Shown: piece by piece, positions 35,482-45,883 of the stretch | Layout: each line of letters starts with the position of its first letter | Numbering within the stretch: position 1 is the first letter of the stretch | Assembly: GCF_048128805.1 (NCBI RefSeq) | Contig: NC_136016.1 | Span: forward strand, 5,656,001 to 5,720,000 | DNA: 64,000 nucleotides | From: Centroberyx gerrardi | Lineage: Eukaryota; Chordata; Actinopteri; Beryciformes; Berycidae | Direction of reading: 5' to 3' | The notes under the pieces: model-generated | What the model saw: only the letters and a program-made list of their open reading frames with translations | What the model was told of the DNA's origin: nothing | The model's database searches: none | Made by a program: the position numbers and the translations under genes

Positions 35482-38400
35482 GGGCTTTCTTCCCCATTTC
35501 TCTCCAATCATGAATGCAGGTTTTTTTATTTTTGTTTCTAATGTTGTGTTTTTTTCTGAATAAATGGTGATTAAGGCTGTTAAAACAATTTCATGGAATG
35601 TAAATGGTATTCAGAACATTGTTAAAAGATACAAAATTTTGACACACCTAAAGTCCCTTGGTAGTGACATAGCTATGTTACAGGAGACCCACTTGAACAT
35701 GGAAGAGTCATTGAAATTAAAGCAAAGATGGGTAGGCCAAGTGTTCTCCTCCCCAGGTTCTGGAGGTGCTAGAGGCGTTAGCATATTGATATCCAAGAAA
35801 ATTTCCTTCAATTTAACTGACTTGGTGACTGACAAGGAAGGTCGTTATTCAGTGTTATTTGGTACACTGCAGGGTGAAAAATGTACACTGGTCAATATTT
35901 ATGCACCAAATTCCACCCAAGCAACTTTTTTGTGTCCCCTTGGCACTATCTTGGCAAAGTATGCTGATACCCCTATTCTTTTGGGCGGTGATTTCAACCT
36001 AGTAAATGATGCCTCACTAGACCGCTCGGCCTGCCCTCTTCCATCTGATAGATCACTATCAAGTGCCTTTAAAGAATTGCTAGACTCTTTGGCATTATCT
36101 GATGTATGGCGGTTAATGAACCCTCACTCACGGGAATATACATTTTATTCTAAAGTGCATAACTCCTACTCTAGAATTGACTATATGTTAGCATCCAACT
36201 ATTATTGAAAATGTAATCAATGCTGAAATACATAGTATAGTCATCTCAGACCATGCTCCTCAGTCAATAACTTTCTGCCTAACTGCTAATGGAAACAAAT
36301 CCAAACATTGGAGATTCAATAATTCCTTGTTACACGATGATACATTTATCTCCCTTATTGAGAAGAATATTGATGAGTTTATAACTATAAATATGGACTC
36401 TGTTTCTTCTATTCAAACAGTTTGGGAGGCCTTTAAGGCCACCTGCAGAGGGTGGATAATCAGTTATTCATCAGCTAAGTGCAAAAAGTTATTTAAAACA
36501 AAAATAATTTACTAACAGAATTGAAAAAAATGGAGATCCAACATATGCAGGATCCTACAAGTCACCCACTTCAGAAAGCATTACTTGCTGCAAGGGCTGA
36601 ATTGCAAACAATCCTACATGAAGAGTCTGCTTTCGCTCTTTATAGACTCCGTAGGAAGTACTTTGAATGTGGTGACAAAGCAGGAAAGATGCTTGCTCTT
36701 CAGCTCAAACAGAGAGCAAACAGTCAATTTCATCCATAAGAGACTCTGAAGGGGTCATGGTTTGTGATCAAAAATTGATTAACCAGGCATTCAAATAATT
36801 TTATTACAATCTTTATCAGTCTGAGTGCAATGTACCAGAACATGAAGTGAATAATTTCCTAAAGAATGTCCCACTTCCTGTACTAAATGGTGAAGGGGTC
36901 ATGGTTGATTAAAAATTGATTAACCAGGCATTCAAATAATTTTATTACAATCTTTATCAGTCTGAGTGCAATGTACCAGAACATGAAGTGAATAATTTCC
37001 TAAAGAATATCCCACTTCCTGTACTAAATGGAATTCAGAGGGAAGAGTTGGAGGTCCCCATTCAAGTCAGTGAAATTGAGTCAGCCATTAAAACCCTTTC
37101 TTCTGATAAGACCCCTGGGGATGATGGGTTTACTATAGAATTCTATAAATCTTTTTTGAATAAATTGTCACCCCTGTTGGTCAAGTTGTACAATGATATA
37201 ACAGAAAATCAGTCAATGCCCTTAACAATGCGTTCTGCCACAATAAGCCTTCTTCTAAAACTTGGGAAAGACCCCCAGTTAATGAGCAATTATCGGCCAT
37301 TAAGTCTCCTGAATAACGATTATAAAGTGTTTACAAAGGTTTTTGCTCTCCGTCTGGAAAAAGTTATTCCATCCCTAGTGAATCTGGACCAAGCGGGTTT
37401 CATAGCAGGGCATCAGTCAGCTAATAACATGAGGAGATTGTTCCAGGTGATGTTCAGTGCCAGCTCTCTCGGTCGTCCAGCAGTAGCAATATCGCTGGAT
37501 GCCGAGAAAGCTTTCGACAGAATAGAATGGCCATATTTATTCTTCATTCTATCAAAGTATGGATTTGGTCCTGTCTGTATGAAATGGTTCAGAGCACTTT
37601 ACCATGAACCAATCTCCTCTGTCAGAAGCAATGGCATAATTTCTGCTCCCTTCCAGTTATTTTGGGGGACGCGGCAGGGATGCCCAATATCACCGTTAAT
37701 ATTTATCTTAGCTCTTGAACCCTTAGCTTGTGCGATTCATGATAATTCAGAAGTAACGGGTATCTCAGTGGGAGGTCATAATTTTAAAATTAATTTATAT
37801 GCCTTTGATATTTTGTTAACTTTATCTGAACCACTTACTGCCATTCCCAAGATCTTAGACATAATTAATTAATTTAGTCTACTTTCAGGCTATAAAATAA
37901 ATTGGAACAAAAGTGAAGCCATGCCGCTAAATTACCAGACCTGTTCTGTACATCTTGGCTCTACACCTTTTGTTTGGAAACCTAAAGGAATGAGATACCT
38001 TGGCATTAATATTAGAACACCAATAAATAAGATATTCGAATCTAATGGCCCAGGTTTATTGAGAATGATAAGTGATGATCTGAAAAGATGGTCAACACTA
38101 CCCTTATCTTTGTGGGGAAGGGTAGAAATATTAAAAATGAGTGTCCTTCCAAGATTATCTTATATAATATCCTCCATTCCCCTTATAATCCTGTTGGAAT
38201 AATTGTACATAGAAGTTATCCTACATTTGCTTATATTGTTTGAGAGCTATATATGTGTGTGTGTGTCTGTGCGGGAGGATGTGTTAACTGTTTTTCAGAG
38301 ATATCACGAAGCCTCACGGGCAGGCTCAAGGACGAGGTGAAACCGAGGTGAAACCGCATTGAGGAGGCAGATAAGAAACACTCCTACAAGAAGGCGGAGG

Positions 38401-41400
38401 CCGCAACTATGCCCTTGATCTGAATGAAGACACCTGCTACAAACGAGGACTTCTTTGTAACCATGTTTAGAAAAAGATACGTAGAGAATTTCAGCCCGTG
38501 TGTCCCCCACCCTTTAGGGGCTGCAATCCTTTTGTAACTAGGAACCACCTTAAGGAAATAAAAGGAGAGGAGACGGCGGGACGGGTTCAGAGCGGGTTGG
38601 AGAGTGTAACTGAGCACGTTTCCGTCCGTTCTCCTTGCAAGGAAGAAAACTCTAACTCTGTGTCTTCTCTCTTTGTGTGTGTTTTAATAATGTTCAGGTT
38701 GCTTGAACCTGACAAATCCCTCAATATTGGTTCAAAGAAATTAATACCTTATTTTCTCAATTCTTATGGAAAGACAAAAAACCTAGAATAAATCATAAGA
38801 AACTGTCGTTGCCGAGGAGTAAAGGTGGCATGTGAGTTCCTGATATCTATCTCTACTACCTATCATATAATGATAGATTCCCCATCCTGTGGGGCTATGG
38901 AAATAGTACTATGAAAGGAAACTGGGATTGGCTGGAGGGACAGATTGTCACAGAACATAACAAATGATTCAGTTCTCAGTTAGTGTGGTTAAAATGCTAC
39001 ACAGGAGGTTAGGTACTGCTGGCACTTCTCTCCCTTCATGCCCATTATGGAGAAACCCTTTATTTTTAGCGGGCGGCAACCCATTGATAAACAAAATTAT
39101 GGAAGAACATAACATAAAGTAAATTGGCCAAATTATGAAGGAAAATACCATAATCCCTTTTTTAGCAATGAAATCTATCTGAGTTCAATTTGGATGATAA
39201 GTCTTTTCTCTCCTACTTACAGTTAAAATCTGTTATTACAAAAATCATTTCAAGGGGTATGCAATTAGGCTGCCATGAACACCTGGATAGCAGCCTAAAA
39301 GAGCTTACTAAGGGGAGGGGAATAGTATCTGGAATATATAAACTTCTACTCTTATCCTCCCCCAATTGCAACAAACAGACACAGAAACGATGGGAGCAAG
39401 ACTTGGGTATTTCACTTACACCAACAGAGTGGGGTAGAATTTGGAAACAATCAATATCATTGTCCAAATGTGTAAGATTTAGAGTAATTCAAATGAAAAT
39501 ATTGCATAGAGCATACATTACCCCCTCTAGACTTAAAAACATGGATCAAACCCTTTCAGATTTATGTTAGCATGGTTGTGGGGAGGTAGGCACCCTCATG
39601 CATTTATCATGGCATTGTCCAGCTGTTAAGGGCCTTTGGGATGCAGTAAGAAATATTCTTTCAACTATCTTGAACACAGATATAACTCTATGTCCGGCTA
39701 CATGCTTGTTGGGTACTCAGCCCAGTGGCATTCATTGTAAATCTGTGCAAAAAATTATAGCACTGGCTGCCCTTACAACGAAACGCATAATTCTTATGAA
39801 TTGGAAATTCAGGAAAGCTAATTGTTTTAATATGAATAAGTGGTTGGAGGATTTTCTGAAGCATGGAAAAGACGGCATCCTCTCTCCTATCTTTGGATCG
39901 GGGAGGGAATGGCTTATGGAGCATAATAAGGCCATTTCTGGACTCACAACATTTTGCACTTCTCCCTCTGTAACCCAAAATGACTTTTTTGGTTGCTTTT
40001 TGTCCTGCTTTTGCAATAATGTAATGGGCGGGGGAATGGAAGAAAGGGGAAGGAAAAAAGAAGGGGGAAAAAAAAAAAGGGAAAGAAGGGGAAACCTATA
40101 TTCATGTTTTGGAATAATGTAGGTTTTGCTTTTTGGATCATGTGCATGCAGGTGTGACTATGTGCATACCATGTGTGCGGATAGTTACACTTGCATTAGT
40201 AGAAGTTTTGCACTGTAACCCCCCCCCCCTCCCCCCCTCAGTTTAATGTATTGTCTTGTCTCTAGTTGATAATGTAGTGTCATGTTGTCTTTGTCTTTAT
40301 TGTCTGTTTTGTTGTGTTTATATGAAATAAATAAAAAATGTAAAGGTTACACAAAGTTTCACACTACACAGAGGGACCAGGCAAGGATGCTCACTATCAC
40401 CGTCACTTTTTGCCCTGTTCATCGAACCACTTGCAGCAGCAATTAGACAAAACTCCAACATTAAAGGAATCCAGACTAATCACACACACCATAAGATCAG
40501 CCTTTATGCAAACCCTAACCCTAACCCTACCCCTAAACCCTAACCCTAACCCTACATCACAAATTGGATTCATCCTAACCAACAGAACATCCCATGGTTA
40601 GAAATAGAACAATCAGAATGTAAAGGGTCCGTGGTGGTCCATGTACATTTTGATTGTTTGTTTTTTCGTTTGAACCAAAAAACTAAAAAACGGAAATACC
40701 ATGGTTTTTTCGTTTTTCGTTTTATACCAAAAACGAAAAAATGGAAAAACAGAGCCGTTTTTCCGTTTTTGTTGTCTGAATCAAAAAACGATAAAGAAGA
40801 AAACCAAATTCAAATAACGGTCCAATTTTGGTTTTTGCAAATTCTTTTTTTCGTTTTTCCTTTTGAAGAAAGACATGAAGAAAAGCAAGACAGGTGACCC
40901 GGAAGTAAAAGTAAATGTATCAAAATAAAAGCCAAGAGGATAGAATGGCCATTCTGTAGTTAGTTAGTTTATTTTTATTTCTGTGTCATGCCAAACATCT
41001 GGCCCCTCCCACATGGGATTACAGGACACCACCATTTTACAAAACATACATCTTCTGGTGATACATATAAGAGCAAAAAAAAAAATAATAATAAATTACC
41101 ACATTATAAATTACTACTATATTCTTTCAAATAACATATTTGAAATGATAGGTTTCAAATGAACAATACACTGAAAAGAACTGCTAACTTACAGTTTATC
41201 TTGATAAAGAGCTTTTTTTCTCATCTCCCAGGCTTTCTCCAGGTAACTAGCTAATCTAAATGTTTCATAAGCGAACAGCCAACTCAGTCTTTGTGCATCA
41301 TCCATACAAAATCAATATCTGTTTTTATCTTACTAAACAAAGTATTATCTTACTAAACAAAGTATTCCAAAGTATTCCACACCAAAGTATTCCACACCAA

Positions 41401-42033
41401 AACACACACACTCTCCTCCTCTCACATACACCCACTACCATATGCTTAAATCTCTCACCCTACATATCAATAACTACTGCTACCCTCTGCATAAATGTCC
41501 TGTCTCCTTGTCAATATGTATCCAGTCTACGTCTAAAATATCTGTCCAATTTAGTTGTTTAGTCTATGTCCTGTCTATGTCTGCCCAGTCTGGTTGATCA
41601 GTCTATGTTCAGTCTGTGTCTGTCTATGTCTGTCCCCTTTGGTTGCGTATCACCAATATTAGTCTGCTCTCTTCTATCCATTAGATGTATTCTGTATTGT
41701 TTTATTTTGTTTTGTTTTCTTTATTTTGTTTTGTTATACCCTTTAAAATATAAGGAGTAAAAGCAATGTACATAGAACTTGTAAGTTATTATGTATGTAT
41801 ATTATGTAACTTATTGCTTTTTTTTTTTTAATAAGTTTTATCCAATAATACATACCACAATAAATGTGTGTTTGTATGGCACACTGCTTACCTGACTTGG
41901 GGTAAGTCACAATGACAATGTCATCTGGACGAAAAGAAAACTCCTCGTAGTATTTCAGGCTCTGTGGAGAGTATATTTTTGAGCTGAGATAGACGCCCTT
42001 GCACACGATGTATAACTCTGCCTCTGTCATCAT
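28156..42033 (-). CDS. Cytosolic sulfotransferase (SULT2-like), copy B, transposon-expanded
   Basis: Coding exons 42033-41892, 32445-32234, 31162-31036, 30840-30746, 30571-30391 and 28265-28156 have exactly the same lengths and phases as copy A (142, 212, 127, 95, 181 and 110 bp) and again give 288 aa with no stop. The PAPS loop (YPKSG|TTW), [17 protein letters not shown] and [10 protein letters not shown] motifs are all kept. Differences from copy A cluster at the N-terminus ([16 protein letters not shown]), at WLESSRAS and at [11 protein letters not shown]. Intron 1 has grown to about 9.4 kb (L2, L1, solo LTR, ITS), intron 2 holds a piggyBac-like MITE and intron 5 a Tc1. The coding sequence looks functional; whether such introns allow normal expression is unknown. 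Confidence 0.88.
28508..30182 (+). mobile_element. Tc1-like transposon with ~285-bp inverted repeats
   Basis: The left end CTGAACAAAAATATAAACGC and the right end GCGTTTATATTTTTGTTCAG are perfect inverses. Inverted similarity continues inward to about 28793 and 29898. It sits within a (TA)n tract (28464-28498 and 30183-30206), so the TA target duplication cannot be delimited. It lies in intron 5 of sulfotransferase copy B and is absent at the matching place in copy A (about 11885). Confidence 0.92.
28804..29766 (+). pseudogene. Tc1 transposase, three in-frame stops
   Basis: A single frame runs from ATG 28804 to the TGA after 29763. It is interrupted only by TAA at 28819, TGA at 29188 and TGA at 29404; there is no frameshift. 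It has an N-terminal paired-like HTH ([20 protein letters not shown]) and all three DDE residues: [15 protein letters not shown] and [10 protein letters not shown] (DD34E). The few nonsense changes and clean repeats suggest a fairly young copy. Confidence 0.9.
31197..32059. mobile_element. piggyBac-like MITE, TTAA target (863 bp)
   Basis: The ends CCCTCCTATTATGTT and ACATAATAGGAGGG are inverted repeats flanked by TTAA (31193-31196 and 32060-32063). The same intron in copy A has one uninterrupted TTAA at 12798-12801 with the same flanks, i.e. the empty site. The 17-bp palindrome GGGGTCAAATTGACCCC occurs near each end (31238-31254 and 32027-32043) and a variant at 31614-31630. Non-autonomous. 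Confidence 0.93.
31793..31813 (-). ncRNA. Hammerhead-like core from a Penelope tail
   Basis: The minus strand reads CTGAGGA-AGC-AACAA-GC-GAAA, the minimal hammerhead core with a 2-bp stem II. It lies inside a Penelope-like fragment carried within the piggyBac-like MITE. Confidence 0.35.
32733..34337 (-). pseudogene. L2-type LINE, 3' part of ORF2
   Basis: Minus-strand pieces in order: [20 protein letters not shown] with [11 protein letters not shown] (34337-33966), FSSAFNTIQ near 33665, [20 protein letters not shown] (33638-33348), then the thumb region (33351-33115). The GAPQG motif has Ala for Gly and the catalytic box is disturbed (a HDDTAI phrase with a small duplication). The 3' end carries an (ATAGA)-type tail at 32733. 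It is inserted in sulfotransferase B intron 1. Confidence 0.75.
34340..35560. other. Intron-1 DNA and probable L1 5' region
   Basis: No ORF1 was recognised. A (CA)n tract runs from 35398 to 35479. The last ~400 bp probably belong to the L1 that follows; its true 5' end was not identified. Confidence 0.4.
36748..37029. repeat. ~141-bp tandem duplication within the L1
   Basis: The block from AAGGGGTCATGGTT to GTACTAAATGG occurs twice in a row (first copy to ~36890, second to ~37029). The second copy has lost a few bases after CATGGTT. Confidence 0.85.
38192..38714. mobile_element. Solo LTR (523 bp) inside the L1
   Basis: Starts TGTTGGAATAATTG, ends CCTGACA (canonical TG...CA), and is flanked by the perfect 5-bp duplication AATCC (38187-38191 and 38715-38719). 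It contains GAAATAAAAGG (possible TATA or poly(A) element). The L1 frame resumes after it. Solo LTRs arise by recombination between the two LTRs of an integrated retroelement. No internal coding sequence remains. Confidence 0.88.
40345..40615 (+). pseudogene. Second L1 RT fragment split by telomeric repeats
   Basis: The frame reads [20 protein letters not shown] and continues to HHKISLYA at 40510, exactly where the catalytic DD should follow. Telomeric repeats come next (40511-40553), and then a distant C-terminal piece ([11 protein letters not shown]). The RT palm, thumb and much of the C-terminal domain are deleted. Confidence 0.7.
40511..40553. repeat. Interstitial telomeric sequence (CCCTAA)n
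   Basis: About seven units of AACCCT, two of them altered (ACCCCT and AAACCCT), i.e. the vertebrate TTAGGG repeat on the minus strand. It is at an internal site between two pieces of one L1. Confidence 0.93.
40625..40905. repeat. Hairpin-rich TTTTTCGTTTTT repeat
   Basis: Alternating TTTTTTCGTTT and AAAACGAAAAA blocks, with phrases such as TTTATACCAAAAACG and GAATCAAAAAACG, can pair locally into several stems. Unidentified family. Confidence 0.6.
40910..41850. other. Intron-1 remainder, no gene
   Basis: AT-rich sequence with short tandem duplications (TTACTAAACAAAGTATT at ~41329-41362; CAAAGTATTCCACAC at ~41383-41398). The sulfotransferase intron sequence resumes near 41850 (CATACCACAATAAATGTG, also present in copy A at ~13490). 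Confidence 0.45.
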
Positions 42034-42299
42034 CAAAGCAGCACAAAAATGCGTGGTAACTCAGCAGTTGGTATAGCTCAGACACAGGCAGCTCCCTGTT
42101 GAACTGTTTGGACTTAATATTTCCTCTGTTTCACTGATAAATATGTTAATCTAAACTCCTCCCTTGTTTGTGTTCCACCAGCCAGCCAGCATCATGAGGA
42201 ACTGTTATAAGTGCATAGTAAAACAGTAAAACACTGCACATAGAAGAGCAGTTAGGACTCACTACTGGCTGTTAACCCATCAATGTCCACGGTGGAAAT

Positions 42300-42440
42300 T
42301 TAAAATTTCCTGCCCCAGGGTACGTCCTGAAGGTCTGTGCAACAGAGCTTAGCCTGGCCTTCCACCCTCTGTTCATAAAATCCATCCACCCCACAGCTAT
42401 GCCCACATTTGCAGCACTTAAAGTAATAGCTAAGCTGAGC
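42300..42440 (+). mobile_element. L2-type LINE fragment
   Basis: Plus strand encodes [20 protein letters not shown] followed by SIH, nearly the same as the reading at 34337-33966. No more of the element is present. Confidence 0.7.
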
Positions 42441-42569
42441 ACAAATCTGTTGGAATTTTTAAAACCAGTCAAAGTATGAGGCCAAAGCATAGGTTTTTCT
42501 TAATATACTGTTTTTAGTCAGAAGGGGTCTCTGATTTTGGCAGTTTTCACAAAAAAACAAGTGTAAATA

Positions 42570-43115
42570 TACACTCACCGAGCACTTTATTAGGAACACC
42601 TTACTAATACTGGGTAGGTATCAGCTTTCAGCTCAATGTCAACCGGCTACCAAAGTGACATCCGCCTCCAGGTTTCGACGTGTTGCATTCTGAGATGCTT
42701 TTCTGCTCACCACAGTTGTAAAGAGGTTATCTGAGTTACTGTTGCCTTTCTGTCAGCTCCAACCAGTCTGGCCATTCTCCTCTGACCTCTCTCATCAACA
42801 AGGCGTTTCCGCCCGCAGAACTGCCGTTCACTGGATGTTTTTTGTTTTCACCCCATTCTGCGTAAACTCTAGAGACTGTTGTGCGTGAAAATCCCAGGAG
42901 ATCAGCAGTTTCATAAATACTCAAACCAGCCCGTCTGGCACCAACAGCCACGCCATGGTCAAAGTCAATGAGATCACATTTTTTCCCCATTCTGATGCTT
43001 GATGTGAACATTAACTGAAAAAAATTTGATTTTGGTATGTATAGCCATGTCTTAACAGTCCTCTCTGCAAATTTTGTGTTTTTAGCTCCAGCAGAAAAAA
43101 ATCTGTGGAGCATTT
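42570..43115 (-). pseudogene. Tc1-like transposase N-terminus and end
   Basis: Encodes LIDFDHGVAVGARRAGLSIY and ETADLLGFSRTTVSRVY, the first helix-turn-helix of Tc1-like transposases, followed by ERQ-type sequence. The downstream end CACTCACCGAGCACTTTATTAGGAACACC-type terminus (from 42578) is that of a widespread fish Tc1 family. The DDE part is missing. Confidence 0.7.
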
Positions 43116-43181
43116 ACTTAACATACTAAATTTAGTAGTTAGTCATGAGTCTTACTGCCTGTGGATAAAAGCTGTCTTTAA

Positions 43182-43449
43182 AGACGAGATGAAATGAAAA
43201 ATGCCTTTTTAACCCTTTTAGATCACATCCCCGGTCATACTGTGCACCTATTTAACAATATATGCCAAAAAAAATACCAAAAATCAATTTCATTGTATTC
43301 TTATATCAAAATTCAATCATGTTTTCTTCTTGTAAAACAAAATATGCCGTGTGCTTACGTAAGCATGCCCGTAACTAATTTCAACCAATAATATCATGAC
43401 ATCCACCCATCAATCAATCTTCAACTTTTAGCGCACAGAGCTAAGAGGT
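43182..43449. mobile_element. Truncated copy of the Kolobok-like element
   Basis: Nearly identical to 19801-20068 over about 268 bp, from the TTAA side (43178-43181) to GAGCTAAGAGG. The THAP-encoding half and the right end are absent. Confidence 0.85.
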
Positions 43450-43649
43450 AATCATCAGCTAGTGAAGCATTGATGTTAACAAAAACAGTGGGTTTTATTT
43501 TATAGTCTGTGATTGCTTGTATCAGTAACTGATTCAGTGTAATCATCTATCGAATTGATCACACTGTATGGTGCTGTTTGGCTGGCTTGTGGTGGAATAG
43601 ACGGCAGTGAGCAGGACAGAGGGAAATTCCCTCAGCAGCCAAAATGGTC

Positions 43650-43870
43650 GCCACTTAATTGATAAATGTTCCAACACTGGCAAACAGTTCTGGGAAATTA
43701 TAAATAATAAAAAAGCACACCCCACCACCTTTTGACTTACTAGTCGCAGCCTGGGAGCGATCTAGGCGGTGTACAGAGAAGCTGTCGGGTTGGAGAGCTC
43801 TATCAGGCGTGTCTGGGCTTAACCGAGTTTCTGTAAACAGAAACGCACAGCAGTGAAATTCATCCAGCTT
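43650..43870 (-). pseudogene. L2-type LINE endonuclease fragment
   Basis: Minus strand reads CAFLFTETRLSPDTPDRALQ followed by SKGGGVCFFI, matching the 'TETWL...KGGGVCFF' blocks of L2-clade AP endonucleases. It is short and frameshifted at the end. Confidence 0.7.
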
Positions 43871-44009
43871 GTGGAACATTGGCCAACAGGATGCTGGGGA
43901 TAGGTGGTTTATTTGGCCTCCATCTGAGTCTCGCCAATATGCCTTCCCTCCTTCCGCGTCTCCACCTGCTCCGACGGCGATCTTGGTGAGTGTAGCTCCG
44001 GGGTGCCGG

Positions 44010-45426
44010 CAGGGGCGGAAATTACGGGGGGGACAGGGGGGTCCGGACCCCCCCTTCCTGGGACTAACAGAGAGTTGTCCCCCTCAATATATCATTGTAA
44101 ACATAACTATATAATTTTAAATAATATAATAATATGCATTGAAAGCACTTGTGCTAATTATAGACGCAAAACAATGCGTTTTTAAGTTTCGAAAGATTGC
44201 GTCCCCCCTCATACGCCTCACAGTGGTTTGGTCCACTGCCTACCTGCCTCCCCGAACCCCCCCACACACACACGAACCCCCCCCCACACACACATTAGCC
44301 CTCGGTACGAGTGTCTGTGGAGGATCTCTGGAAGTGTGTCAGTGGTGGCAGACCTCCAGTAAGAAGCTACTTTGCAAAGGTTAACTTAAAACAAAGGATG
44401 TGTCAGACATTTTTCTTTACTTCTACCACTCAATAGAATAAAACACATTCACAACTGTAATCAGACTACATTTTGTTCCGTTACCTCGCGGTTGAATCTT
44501 GTGCGTCAGCGTGTTGGTACGGAGCCGCGTCTCCTAATGCATGTATGTGTATGGAGGCAGGAGGTCTGTCCACAATTAAAATCATCATAACTCACTGAAT
44601 TTTCGACCGATTTTCAAGCGGTTTGGTTTGTTACAAATGCCAGACATGTATTTATGATACAGGATACTTGGTTAAATTAAAATGCGGGTTTTCATACCAA
44701 AATACTTTATCTTTTGTAGATGGTAACAGTAATATTTCTATAATATAATATTTAAGATTAACTTACCCTATGTAATTAGGTTCTAAGTATATTATTTTTT
44801 TCTTACTGCATGTAAAATGGCTGCCACTATGTTATTTTGTTCATAATTTTGGAAATAAATGAAGACTTAATTAATAAAAAAGACATAATTACAACAAACA
44901 TTATGTTAAAATATAAGTAAGTTTCTGGCAGGCTTCATAGCGTTCTGCATTTTTACACACTGACAGCAAAACATTAGAGATCTGCTTTTTCGGGAAAACT
45001 AAATCTAATTAGGCATATATTAGCTTTAGTTCAGTTAATGGGTGTTGCATCTCACCTACTACTGTAAATAACCTGCATGCTGTGTGTGTGTGTGGGGGGT
45101 GTGTGTGTGTGTGTGTGCGTGTGTGTGTGTGTCTATTTGTCAGCCAGTCAGTTAAAATGGCAGAGAAAAGAAAAACAGACATCCGATCATTTTTCAGTGC
45201 ACCGAAACGCCAAGTAGAAAGACCCCAGTAATATCAAAGGCAATTTGATAAAATCTTCATAAGAAAGGAATGAAGTGCTTATGGAAATGTTTCATAATGG
45301 ACCTCTATATACATTTAATACAACAGTACTTTTAGAGGCACCTTTGGTGTCCCCTTCAGGAATTGCTCTTGAGAAATTTTTCTGTTTATTGTCCCCCCCA
45401 ACAGTGAAATGAAATATCCGCCCTTG
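44010..45426 (+). mobile_element. hAT element with 8-bp duplication, internal deletion derivative
   Basis: Starts CAGGGGCGGAAAT and ends ATATCCGCCCTTG, with the perfect 8-bp target duplication GGTGCCGG (44002-44009 and 45427-45434). It contains a (GT)n tract (45082-45133) and, right after it, the start of a transposase ORF (45157-45231). Confidence 0.9.
45157..45231 (+). pseudogene. N-terminal 24 residues of a TTF-zinc-finger hAT transposase
   Basis: ATG opens MAEKRKTDIRSFFSAPKRQV, the start seen in ZMYM/TTF-type hAT transposases (KR.DIR.FF). A TAA follows after 24 codons and the rest is deleted. Confidence 0.6.
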
Positions 45427-45883
45427 GGTGCCGGGGTAGTGCAGACGATATCACTTGGTATGGCCGGATTTGTCCACAAACATGGGACATTCTGCCGTAT
45501 GTCCAGTAAAGTTTGCCGGTCATAAGTGATAATGGTCATCGCTAGTTGAACATAGTAACTGACAAACAACACAACAACAAGTGTCTAGAGTCCCTGACAA
45601 TACTAACTGACTACTGCTTAATTATATTAGTCAATATTTGAGTTTCGTGGATCTCTAGAAATAATGCCAGAAGTCTTATTCGTATTTGATCTGGCAGAAC
45701 TCAGCTTGTGAATATTTCTCACTGTCACCTGAAACACTGGATCCCAAGCCAAATCACACCTTTTGCTGTTCCAAAGAATAGATGGATGCCATCAGGGCTC
45801 CTATATTTTGGACCGACCTGTCTGAGTAGCTTAGGCTGTATCATTTTTTTTAAAGTCATTTTTCCAGACATTATGATCTTTTA

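Larger units (their letters stand above)
35564..40122 (+). pseudogene. L1-type LINE ORF2 (endonuclease and reverse transcriptase), degenerate
   Basis: The apurinic endonuclease domain is intact in one frame at 35564-36208 ([32 protein letters not shown]). A linker follows at 36327-36739. The RT is at 36988-37872 ([58 protein letters not shown]), then a C-terminal region (37921-38202, 38720-40122). The catalytic FADD box reads YAFDIL, so one essential Asp is lost. A solo LTR interrupts it at 38192-38714 and a ~140-bp tandem duplication lies at 36748-37029. The element ends in an AATAAA tail near 40340 and is antisense in sulfotransferase B intron 1. Confidence 0.85.

Noticed and set aside
40511..40553. 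Telomeric repeat as evidence of a chromosome end or fusion
   Set aside because: Only ~43 bp, internal to an L1, with ordinary sequence on both sides; a repair scar is more likely.
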